This document shows, piece after piece, positions 22,033-34,600 of a stretch of 64,000 nt of DNA. This DNA comes from Halichondria panicea (taxonomy: Eukaryota; Porifera; Demospongiae; Suberitida; Halichondriidae), in the NCBI RefSeq assembly GCF_963675165.1, contig NC_087388.1:4283047-4347046 (forward strand). Reading direction: 5' to 3'. Numbering within the stretch: position 1 is the stretch's first letter; the number at the start of each line of letters is the position of its first letter. The position numbers were made by a program, and so were the translations under genes. The notes below the pieces were generated by a model. That model had not been told where the DNA came from. It was given only the letters and a program-made list of their open reading frames with translations, and made no database searches.

Positions 22033-24766
22033 CTAAAATTTTCTTTTGTGAGCCCGTGCGCAGTTACATAGACAAAAAATGTAGTAACAGCACAGAACTG
22101 ACACACAAAGGGAAGATACGCCAATACCTGATACTAGACCAATTGACCAAGTGTTCCAGAATCCACGATACACATTGTACTCTAAACTGACGTAATATGA
22201 CTTGGGGAAATTAGGCGGTGGAATAGAATAAACAAAAATACATGTTTTGAGTGTGTCCGTATATTCGTCAGTATGACTCACAGTAAATCGTATTGTGCAA
22301 GATTTTGTCGATTCTAGTAGACACGTTAGAGATGGAAAATCTTTTCTCGAATAGTAGATCTGTTGAACAGTTATTTGGAACCCGAATGTAACTGGCGAAT
22401 CTGATGGTCTGATTCCAAGAAAAAAGTAACCAGTGTTGGCAACCACTATCACTATTGAGAAAGTTTTTTCTTTTTCGTTAACTTGAACAGGATATATTTG
22501 ATAAGGGTTAGGTTTTTCTCCTCTTTGAAACGGCTCGTACAACTCTAGATCATTGAAGAGCAGAAATTCGACCGTGGTGTTTTGGTCCTTTTGCGGATAG
22601 AATGTCACAGATACTTTGATTTTAGAATTAGATATGAAGTAATTCGGTGATAACAAAATGTCATCATGTGTAGTAGTCAAACTATCGGCTGAAATGTTGT
22701 AGTAATTATCATCAACAATTATATCGTCGGGATAAAACGAATATATTTCCACTTTGCAATCAGGACAATGACTATCCTCAGCTTTAGAAATTTCGATTTC
22801 TTTATAGAGAAACGTGTCAAAGAAGTCAACCAGAACAGTATCCTCGTTGTCGACATCAACTCCTTTAAATATCGGCTCTGGTTTTGTTGATTTTACCCAA
22901 ATCATCGAGCCAAAAATGCTAATCAGTAATATTCCTATTATTATGAGTAAGCCAGTGGTTAGACAGCTCTTAAGAGAGGATTGTCTGCATATACCTGTGG
23001 GTGAATACGAAGAAGTGAATGATTCAACTCATGTGTATAGTACGTTTTAAATACAGCTTATAATTATGAGCTAGAGAAGCAGTTAGCAGCGCTTCAAGAT
23101 TCACTTGTAACAGGAATTGGCTCATGCATAGAGCATAGTATACGTGTGGATGGCAATCGATATCTCTCCGAATACCACCTATATATATATATATATATAT
23201 ATATATACTGTTCCCCAACGGTGACCATTAATTTTTATGAACTGTATATTACCCAAACCTTCAAACCGATATAACATATTCAACCACACTCATATAAACT
23301 ATTAGGATCAGTGTACTGCAGATAATATTTACATGCTGTGCATGCCATGCAGTGGGAGAACTATAATAATTATAGGCACATGAAATGTCAACTGACAGTA
23401 TTATGCAACTACATGAACTGCCTACACAGCGTGCAGGAAATACTATATAAGGTAATTACATGAAGCAACCACAAGTTCAGAGTCTGGGTGTTAGGTTCAT
23501 ATACATGCAGAGAAAATAAACTGTACTTCACTCACCTATATTTCTTGGTCGTCTTAGCAGTGTACTTAATAGCGGCGTCTCCTCATCTGAATGTACGTAC
23601 AAATACAAAAGACAATGTAGTAATAGCCAACTATACCAGTACGTGAGTTATCAATTAAATCCCTAATGGTAGTGCATGGTTACTTTGTACTTTCCCCAGG
23701 GCAGTCCCTTTTAATTATGACTCATAAATAGTCACAACTGTACTTGGTAACCACAATACTTAATTAGGAAATGTGCTGTGCGTTTGACAAATTATACACA
23801 CTGTATGCTTTGGCATGAAAACAAAAAATTTAATGAATCGCTAACGATATATAATTATATAGAAATGGGTAATTTCGGTTGAAGGAAGTGATGCAACTAT
23901 AGACTTAGTATGCGTTTAATTATGAGGAATGAGGTAATACACATCAGCACACAGCTAATACCTATACTTTGTTGAAGTGATTTCGTGATGTCAAAAGAAG
24001 TTGCAATGTTATGGCTTAGTATTGCTTAAGTTCTGTCTCACAATACAATTATTGTACACAAACAAATGCAGTTCAAAGCATTACATATACCCTCTCTTCT
24101 ATAGCGTAAAATGCAGCTTACCACTTGATGAGGTACTACGAGACCTTTCTGCCTGTATAGAGTAGACTGGAATGGATTGATGGTCGCCATGACGCTCCAT
24201 TTCTTGAACGGGGGTTCCACCTGCAAAGAAATTGTTCCACTATTAATACAGCTGCATTATTGACTAATGAATATCCACGATCGAGATCGAGTGCACCACA
24301 CCTCCTTTACAAATCTGAACTTATATAACAAACATTTTAAACACAGTAATTATAGCTAATGCCAATACTTATAGTCACTTTGGTTTAACAAACATGTGCC
24401 CAAGGTTTGTTGAGCTCAAACTGACTAAGTTATACGACAATAATTATGTGGTTTAACTGAATAGTTGTAAACCACAAAGACAACTACTGTCCGGTTTTAC
24501 GTAGCTATATCTGAAATATCTATAGTACCTTTTGCCACCATACTACTTGTAGTGCGCGTAGATTTTGGTATTTCGACTTCAGTTTCAAAACATGGTGTCT
24601 TGTAATTCGTAAATGGTCTTGACGAGCTCTCGACAGGAGGTTTGGTAGCAGTCACTCCTGGCACTAGTGCTGACTGGCCTTCCCTGTCAGTTACCTCAAA
24701 AGACTTACCATTCATTTTTATATCATACTCAAAAGCTGAATCAGTACTATCACTGTCTGTGTTCAT
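22033..24766 (-). CDS. T3: two-pass membrane protein with short cytoplasmic head
   Basis: Minus-strand exons 24766-24529, 24220-24122, 23586-23536 and 22994-22033 (449 aa), all phase 1. The first three exons encode an acidic Ser/Thr-rich head of about 130 residues with the motif FEVTD...GQSALVPG, shared with T4. An LLSTLLRRPR stretch sits before the membrane. TM1 is LLIIIGILLISIFG. The ectodomain starts with a CPDC pair, contains sequons, a QIYYS motif and a C-x6-SCT pattern also seen in T2 and T4. TM2 is followed by a Cys-rich basic tail. There is no death-fold or caspase domain, so if it signals it must do so through short motifs or partners. It forms a convergent pair with S3. Confidence 0.65.
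23179..23209. repeat. TA microsatellite
   Basis: About 15 TA units lie in the intron between T3 exons 3 and 4. Confidence 0.85.
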
Positions 24767-25373
24767 ATCTGTCAGACTTCAAAACAGATCAAGCTGGAAG
24801 CAACATGACATAGACCATAGATGTAACTCTTCAATCTATGCATAACCTAGAGTCTATACGACGTCCGGTAACGTTCAGTTGTGGTCGATGATACAGGAAC
24901 TTAGGAAGTACACATGATTATGTCATAGAACATCTAGATATCTACCAGAACTCTATGCCTGGCTAGGTAGCTGCCGTCTTACAAAAGTTCAGTGAGTAGT
25001 ACTATAGTAGATCTAGTTTTGTGTAGAACAACCATTTTACAAGCATACGTACGTACATGTAGCTGTAGATCTACTGTATAGACAATCCTAGCAATTTTTC
25101 ACATTGCAAATGTTTTTCTAGTCGGATAGATATAGGTCTAGCTGTGTTTAATTTGTGTCTAGATCTACCAAAGAGTGTGTCACCGGTTTGATTTGTGACT
25201 GTGCTATATAAAAAGACATGTCTATATATAGATTGTTTTGGTGATAATTTTCATTATAAGTGCATGCTGCTAGATATGGGTCTTGTACTTCAAAAAGATG
25301 CATTTACTGTGTGTTGGTATAATCATTATGTATATAGTCTAGATCTCAAGGTAATCAGTGCAGTAATAATTAT

Positions 25374-25552
25374 ATACGCATAGATTGATCTAGCTGTGAT
25401 CATTGCTTGATGATGCACTCTGACTGTGGTATAATTATAATCAACGCTAAATTTAGATAGGGATACGCATAGATTGATCTAGCTGTGATCATTGCTTGAT
25501 GATGCACTCTGACTGTGGTATAATTATAATCAACGCTAAATTTAGATAGGGA
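25374..25552. repeat. 89-bp tandem duplication upstream of T5
   Basis: Two near-perfect copies of an 89-bp unit (containing GATCTAGCTGTGATCATTGC) end about 85 bp before the T5 start codon. The position allows a promoter role, but none is shown. The rest of the T3-T5 spacer (24767-25638) shows no gene. T3 and T5 are divergent, so this spacer must hold both promoters. Confidence 0.7.
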
Positions 25553-25638
25553 TATTCCCCGTTATTCTCTTGTGAGTTTGCGGAAATGAATGCATATTAA
25601 TTGTTATTAATCAATCTGTGCATAATTATACAGAAATA

Positions 25639-28600
25639 ATGGAAAATAATGGCAATGAAAATCCTGAGTCATACAAAAAGCAATCAGGTAAGCATATAAA
25701 CTCATGTAATTTTTGACAGGGTTATCTATAACCATGCATGCATACATTTGAATTAGGCTTCCCTCCTGGGCAGAATGAATTAGGATGTGATAGTCCAAAA
25801 GATAAATTACAGAGGAGTCAAGTGGAGAAAGCAAGCGACCATAGCCCAGGTATATATAATTATAGCATGCTGTTAATGTATGTGTTCACCGAGTGGTATA
25901 ATTATGTGCTTCAAAGATCTTCTGCGAGGCCATTAATTACGAGCATAAACAGTGCGTTTTCTGGTTTGTATATAGTCAGCTGATTTTATCTCACTCTTAT
26001 ACAGCTACCAATAGCTATATAACGCTCTAAAGTATTTGTGACCTTCATAATGTTGTCATGCATAACCTTACTGGTCATGTGCTTCACTGACATTTAATTT
26101 GTGTTAAAACTATATCTATGTATATATGATGTTTGACCTCGCCCATCTTATATGAGCATGTGCTCTCAGCTCACTACAGGTCTGCCTTTGCTATACCAGC
26201 TATCTGAGTAAAACTCCACACCCAACCCTCCCTTGGTTTCTATAATCTTCTCTGTCGTTACGACATGACTGAGCCGAGGCTATGACTGGTGGCTATAGGC
26301 CACATCTTTACCCCCAAGTACTTAATTAGGGGAGCAATATAATTATTAGAAATGCCTAATTATTATTTAACCAGCAGGGTTGCATTCCTCTAATTAATTA
26401 GAGGGGATGCCTGACCCTATAATTAACAGTCATCAGTCATGGTCCGGCTCACCCTCCAAAGAGCGTTGCGGTAATGGGTATATATGTTGTTGCTATAGCA
26501 AGAGTATAGCATCATTATACGTTTCTCGGAGTACCGAGATTAAGCTGCATGTAGAGTTGATAAGCTAAAAGCTAAGTAAAAGTCCCTGGCATACTTGTAC
26601 ATGCAATGTAAAGTTAATATTCAACCTTTACAGTCACTGCAATGTGAAGTGATGATATAAAAGAAGGGGGTGGCTTAACAAAGTGTGACTGACAGCAGGC
26701 ATCATTAATATGGTGCCCCTAAGTGTAAAATACATAATCTTATTAACACTATAGTTATATGCAGTTCCCGATACATCTGTTACAAGGACATATAGATATA
26801 GTGAAAAGTACACGGTATTTCAAGATCGAAGTGTCTTTCAAAGTGTTCTGTGAAATGACGAGTTAGATATATATACAAAGTAGGTAGGCCTAGATTAATA
26901 GTGGGCAGCGCATTCCAAAGCCTTACTATACGGCAGTAACGGGTGGTATTCATTGTAGTGAGATACATTGTGTACAAGCTTGTTGGAAGTTATTGAATGA
27001 GTTATTCTGCTTGAAGTATTCTTGGTGGCAAACTTGATGTACTGGGTTATGTCGAAGTTGTCAGCTGGCTGTTGTATGCATTTCACAAAGAACATGATTT
27101 CTAGTAATTTGAGCCAGAGTACATTAAGGGTAGCAATTTGAGCATGATTAAGTCTATCTTTGTACTTCATATCCCAGTTTTGTAGTATAATATTATATTT
27201 GGTGGCCTTTTGCTGGGTTTTTCCAGGCAAGTTATGTCTTGCATGTATATAGTAGGTTTGGATGCCACATGCACTTGAGAACAGAATGTGAATAACCAAT
27301 GTTATAGGTAGAGAAGTCTTTTGGTGGGGACAGGTGTAAGCGTTGAAACAGCACGTTTTGAGAATAGTATGCTTTGGAACAGATTGCATTGTAATGGTGG
27401 TTGGTCCATTGAGAGTTTAGTTGTCAAAACAATTCCTATAGGTCTCTTTGTTGGGTCACTGGTTGAAGTTGGTGGCCATTAACAACGTAATTTATGGTGT
27501 TTTTGCAGGGTTGGGCTAGTGAGATGTTGCACATTTGTCATGGTTAAGAGTGAGTTTCCATTGGTTACCAGGTTGAGATATCGTTAAGTGCAGTTTCAGA
27601 TGAGTCCATACGCTGTAGTATCTTAGTGTCATCAGCGAAAAGGTATATAATTATACCGTATTTACTTGATTAGACGCCCAATAAACACCCAGGGTAAAAG
27701 CTCTGTCTTTGTCAATAAACGCCCATCTTAATTATGGGGCGTGGCACTGTGGATGGAGCTGAAATAGCACATGAACCCAGTTGCAAGCATGCATGGCAGC
27801 ATAGACTTTTTATGATGCATCAATGGCAGCGAGAGAGTTACCGACACAGAGGGCACTCCTGACTTAAATTTAAGCTGAGAAAGAAATAGACATAACAATA
27901 AACGCCCTCCTGGATTAAACGCCCTCCTCGTTTAAACGCCCCCTCTAAAGACTTCGATCTGAAATAAACACCTGGGCGTTTAATCAAGTAAATACGGTAC
28001 TTGCATGGGTTAGCTATAATATACATAATATTATTGGTAGGTCATTTACATAGATCACAAAAGCAGGGTGTCGTACAGGGGAGGGGGGAAAGAGGGGATA
28101 CCCCCCCTAAACTTTGCATTCATGTACATGTACTATAGTTGGGGTCCATTATAATTATAGCTGGCAATATATAGTCTGCATGGGATTTAAAAAAATGTAA
28201 CTTGGAGAAATCAGGATACAACGTACTGCGGACTAATGCCAATACTTTGTGTATGCACGTCATTATTATAGCACTGCATGTGGCTATATCACAACATGGG
28301 CATACATAGGTTTTCCTTAATCTCTATGGTTTCCACTATACAAACTGTTATACCTCGACACGCATGCGCAAGCGAGGTATACGGTAGTGTGTCTGTGTGT
28401 CTGCGTAGACTGCTCAAGGATCAATCATAAAGTTCAAGTAAGAGTTTCTATAGGCTTCTATATAGTCATGTTTTCTTTGTGGATTTGCAAAATGATGCTG
28501 CTTACTTGGAATGCCTTTTCAGAAGAGTACGTATAGAAAAAATTATCCATGGACTGTTGCTACTCTACTTAATAGTTAGCTCTGCACTAGAACGCTAGCT

Positions 28601-31600
28601 ATTGGTAGCTGCTGCAAGGCTCTGCTGATGCAGCCATTACTTGGACATTTGGCATCGATCGTTTTTAACAACAATCATGGTCGATCATTACCCACTCTTT
28701 GAGTTTCCTTGTGATTCTGCCTGCATGTGGCAAAGTTAATTAATGCAAACATTTTCGTCTTGATATAATGTGTGTATAAAAGCTAATAGTAGCTTTATGT
28801 TATGGCACCTCCTCCGAGGTATCAGTACCCACTGTGCTTTCATTATTATTGTTTTCATCATACCCAACAGGCTGTGATGCTCTAACATATTTTCACAAGG
28901 AGAAGGATTTTGAAGGTATAAGTGTATACGTTGACTCATACAATGTACTTTATATTATTGTTTTCGATTCTATATAGAAAAGCACAGCTTGATTGAGATG
29001 CGACAGAAGAAAGTATCTATAGTTTTGGCCCCTATATCTGATGATGCAAAAAAATACAGTAAGTTTCTGTTTCCGTATACAGGTACATTTATAGGGGAAG
29101 AGCAAAGGAGGGCGGCCTCTACTCTAACCCATTCAAATCAATTAGATTTGCGAATTAAACTATATTCTCCCTGCAGTTCATTCCACTATTGATACTGTCA
29201 TCCAGCACAAGCATAACAAACACTGCCTCGGTGTTCTACTCCTCATTCACAATGACACTGCTCCACCGGCAATGACCAATTTTAAGGTATTAGATGGAAT
29301 GGGCAAGGGTGTGGAAAAACTGAAGATTGAATTCGAAAAACTTGGCTTTGCTGTTGTTTGGCTCAAAAACCCAACATCTGCAGAGGTGAAAGCTTCAATG
29401 GATTATCTTTCATCAGAAGAAGTCATCACAACAATCCCAGAGTCGTTTAAATTCTTTGGAGTGTACGTCACATGCCATGGAAACAATCGTACCTTCTTCA
29501 CAAAGGATGGATCTATGTCCTACGACTCAATTGCCAGTGTGGCAAAAAGGGACAATCTTCAGAAAAAGCTCCAACTTTTTCTCTTCATATTTGATTGTTG
29601 CAGAAGTAGTCCCGCAACTGATGTCGCTGCATACCCTGACGGTAAAATAAGTGAAGGTGAACCTAGCCTGCCGGAGAGCAACATGGATCCGAACACGATG
29701 ATCCTGTATGCGCAGTCGGGGGGAGGTACTACTTGGGGTCCAGGAGATGGAATTACGTACATGGCTCATGACCTGCTGGACCTCATTGGTACTGACATCC
29801 ATCTGGTGTCTCTGCCAACTAAGCTTCGAAAGAGGAATAATAAAAGGCCCTTGCCATTGACGATGATTTTGCCTTCTCATGACACTCTATGTAAAGAATT
29901 CATTCTTGTCAAAGAGAGAGATGACAAAAGTAAGTTCTGCACATGCATGGCACATTAATTTATTAGCGTCTGGGAGAGATTTCACAACTGTACAATCGCC
30001 ATGAAAACGCTGATGCAATGAATTTTGTGCAGCGATGCATGCATCTCATGCATGCATGGGGTACATATTAGCTATCGTAAGGCGAAGCTCACATTTGGGC
30101 ATTTTAAAATATAATAATTACTGTATAATTATATAGGTTGGTGTGCATAATTATAGGATTGGCACTGTAGTTTTTACACGAGGCTGTGCATGTGTGTGTC
30201 TGCATGTGTCTATTCCAGCTGTAACTGCTGAACGATTGCAATGCAACGAAAACTTATATACTATACTTATAATTATATGTATATATATATAATATATAGG
30301 TTTCTAGCCATGTTCTCTTGGATTTGAGTAGTGGATTTGCAAAATAAAGATTCGTTCTCAAGTTATTTTTAGTTTTTACTTACAGTAAAGGGTGTTGCAG
30401 TCTCTTCATAACCGTTTGTAGCTCCCTTCTATTCGAGTTAGCCTTGCACTATAGCTATATTTACAATGAATGTATGAGAGTCAGAATCTCATATAATTAT
30501 TATTATAGAAAACTTCTATCATCATAATAATTGTGCTTCTATCTATAGCTATATCCTGATCATCTTTAGCCATCAAACTTCTGTTATACATTAAGCTCCT
30601 CTTCCTAAGACATTGGAGCGAAGCAAAACATGCCGAGAGGCATTAGCACAGCGGGAGTTTGAAACATTTATGACCGTTTTCATGTAACTTAAGTTGATCG
30701 TAAAATAGGCGTAGTAAAGACCAGCAGGGTCTATAATATTGTTTGTGTGCATGCAGACAAGTATATATATTATACTAATTTTTTTATATCTATACCGTCA
30801 ACAGTGGCCCCTCGTCTGAAGGAACTAGTGGTTTTCTCTGGCGATGGTGCTGTAGCTGAGCTGCATGTCAACCCTCGTCCATCTGTCAACTCGGCACACT
30901 TTGAACACGAGGAATTTGACGTACAGATGAGGCCAGGCAGCACTGAAAACTGGCTTTCTCTGAAGATATACGGAGAGACCTCCAGAAAATATATGAGCAG
31001 CTCATGTAGCGCAGCATCAATTGGTTCCTCACCATCCTCTAGCACCGATGGCAAAGTTATCCTTACGGCTGTGCTGCCAGTTGATCACCGAACTAGAGTC
31101 TCGAATGCTGAGTTCAGAGTTATTTCCAAGATGTCTGGGGGGCTATGCTTGCCTTCCAATGTTGCAGTGGTTGCTCTACCTGAAATCTGTAAGTATATAC
31201 TATTATTGGGCTATATATAACTTGCAGAAATTATTTTTAGCACAACAAGAAATAATTATGCATCTATTTTGTTTTCATGCACCTCTTATAGCACAGCCAA
31301 AGATAACCAAGACGATCGTTTGTCTAAAGGATTGCCACCCTCTGGAGCTCCAAACAGCATGGCGTCTGGAAAACAAACTCTCACTCCAGCTATCTAAATT
31401 CTTGGTGCATGTCTTCAAAAATGGTACTGAAGTGCACACAACCGAAATACTTGCTGAACGCAACAAAGCGGAGTACTCCGTAACATTTGTTGTTCCAGAA
31501 GTGATTAAAAGTGAGACCGGTGATACATACGAGGTGTGTGTGGAGGCAGAACGTGAGCATGACAAGAAGAGAATCCCCAGCATTTGTATGAAGGCTCCCA

Positions 31601-34600
31601 GGCCGGAAAAACGTAAGCCAATTAATGCGATAAAATAGCATCTGTCTAACACTCTAGTGCATTCTTTTTATAATATCCAGCTTTCTTTCAAGGTTCTCCT
31701 CTTTAATCCCATGATTTGTTAGATTTTCCTAGCCTGAAAGAAGTTCAAATTTCTGAAGATGGTGCCACAGCGACTGCAACAGTTTCGTTCGAGTCTGTTC
31801 TAGATGATGAGACGCTCAATGAACAGCAGTATAACCTTGAAATGAAGGTCGAAAACGAACAAGAGTGGAAAACGCTAACAAAATTTCAAAATTCCACTCT
31901 GAGTGAACCGGTTCCGATTAATATTGGACGTCAATCTCCGATTGCTCTCCAAGAGTCCGCATCTTTTGCCCTTAGGCAACCAGCCACACCCGATCTCTGC
32001 CCTCCCGTGGCACGCAGCACTTCGATTGACAGCACCGATGCTCACAGAATGACTCTCACTGCACTGCTTCCATTGGATCGAAAGAAATGCGGAGTAAAAT
32101 TTCGGGTTATCTCTGAACGACACAACAGTCTATCGATTCCCTCGAGCTCAAGTCCTATTATAGATTTGGAGGAGATTGGTAAGTAAATAAACTGTGTTTT
32201 ATATGCACTCCAGGGTTTCATACAGGATTTTTAGCTGGGAGGGGGAAACATTTAATTGAGTGGGGTATGGGGGTCCTCTCCCGGAAAAATTTTGAGAAAT
32301 GGTTAATCTGAGGTGCAATTTGGGTTTTTTGTGTGCTTCAAACCATACATTTACTGATCGTGAGCAGACTTAAATGCAGTATAGGCATTTCATGGCTCGA
32401 ATATACATTTTTACTAGATAGCTTAGGTACAGTCTACTATAGCTGTAGCTTCACTATATGCAGGGCAATTCGAAGAGATATTTCGCTACTGAAAGCTCAC
32501 AAGAGGCTGTTTTCCTTGGCTCTGACCACCATTTTAAGTGGTGTTAGTCTACATATATTTTGTGAGAGTTTCTTGGCCTGAAAAGAAAAAACGCTTCGAG
32601 TTGCCCTCTAGAATGGTAAGAAGCATCGTATAAGAGCAAGAACACAGAGCTAGAAGTGTTTTTGGAAGCTACTAGTTTGTGTTGTTTCTAGTAAACTTGA
32701 TGATCGCTCAGAGCTTCCATGCACTGAAAGATGTTTTGAAGATCAATGATACTTCTCATACAGAGTGATACACCAATAATTATATTTATCATGTACAGTA
32801 TTATAAAGTGTGCATGTTTTCACCTCTTACAGCACAGCCAAAGATAACCGAGACAACCGTTTGTCTCAAGGATTGCCACCCTCTGGAGCTCGAAACAGTA
32901 TGGCGTCTGGAAAACAAACTATCACTCCAGCTATCTAAATTCTTGGTGCATGTCTTCAAAAATGGTACTGAAGTGCACACAACCGAAATACCTGCTGAAC
33001 GCAACAAAGCGGAGTACTCTGCAACATTTTTTGTTTCAGAAGTGATTAAAAGTGAGACCGATGATACGTACGAGGTGTGTGTGGAGGCAGAACGTGAGCA
33101 TGACAAGAAGAGAATCCCCAGCATTCGTATGAAGGCTCCCAGGCCGGAAAAACGTAAGCCAATTAATGCGATAAAATAGCATCTGTCTAACACTCTAGTA
33201 CATTCTTTTTATAAACAAAATTAGTATGCAGCTTTCTTTCAAGGTTCTCCTCTTTAATTCCATGATTTGTTTGTTTGTTTTGCATTCCAGATTTTCCTAG
33301 CCTAAAAGAAGTTCGAATTTCTGAAGATGGTGCCACAGCGACTGCAACAGTTTCGTTCGAGTCTGTTCTAGATGATGAGACGCTCAATGAACAGCAGTAT
33401 AACCTTGAAATGAAGGTCGAAAACGAACAAGAGTGGAAAACGCTAACAAAACTTCAAAATTCCATTCTGAGTGAGCCGGTTCCAATTAATATTGGACGTC
33501 AATCTCCGATTGCTCTCAAAGAGTCCGCATCTTTTGCCCTTAGGCAACCAGCCACACCCAATCTCTGCTCTCCCGTGGCACGCAGCACTTCGATTGACAG
33601 CACCGATGCTCACAGAATGACTCTCACTGCACTGCTTCCATTGGATCGAAAGAAATGCGGAGTAAAATTTCGGGTTATCTCTGAACGACACAACAGTCTA
33701 TCGATTCCCTCGAGCTCAAGTCCTATTATAGATTTGGAGGAGATTGGTAAGTAAATGAACTGTGTTTTATATGCACTCCAGGGTTTCATGCAGGATTTTT
33801 AGCTGGGAGGGGGAAACGTTTAATGGAGGGGGGTCTGGGGGTCCTCTCCCGGAAAATTTTTTGAGAAATGAGGTGCAATTTGGGTTTTTTGTGTGCTTCA
33901 AGCCATACATTTTACTAGTTTATAGTTTTATTGATGAGATTGTAGACATTTTTAAGGAGAAAAGTCATAAACATTTTATTATTACATCATTAAATTTTAG
34001 ATTTCTAGGGGGAGGGAATTTTGGCTGGGGGTGGGAAATCCCAGGGCGCCCCCCTCTGTATGAAACCCTGCACTCGATACAAGTATACATTCCTATATGG
34101 TGCAAAATGTTCGCTGTTTTCGAGGGTTAACAATCCTCCAGAAAAATAGGTCCACGAAACATTATTAACGAAAAAAACACAGACCAAATTTAGACTAGAG
34201 GCCATTACACGAAATTTAAATGCCTCAAAATTGCGCGCTATACGGTACTTATAAAATAATTTTATATATCACACGCACAGCCAAACCACAGGTTCAGGAG
34301 GATGGCCATGTTCGTTTCTACAATTGCCGCTCACCGATGGCCACTGGTAAATGGAAAATTCAAACACCATTGAGCGTTCAACTTTCAAAGTTCACCGTTC
34401 GCATTTACAGAGGGGATGAAGAAGTGGCATTGTGTTTCGAAGATGTTCCATACAAACGTGACGAAGTTGACTACTGTTTTGAAATCCCTATTGCTGAATT
34501 AACCCAGAAAGTGGATCGAGTAAACCAATATGCTGTCTGCATTGAAGCAACTCGTACAGATGATAGTGTGATTAAGAGTGATAAAGTTGATTTGACTACA

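Noticed and set aside
24038-24226. Minus-strand frame around 24.1-24.2 kb read in the frame beginning MQVEPP
   Set aside because: Splicing from the T3 exon ending at 24529 uses a different frame, which aligns with T4 exon 2.
26895-27389. 164-residue minus-strand frame as a possible host gene
   Set aside because: Its motifs are those of a LINE reverse-transcriptase C-terminal region, and adjacent frames continue it with shifts and stops, so it is a retrotransposon relic.
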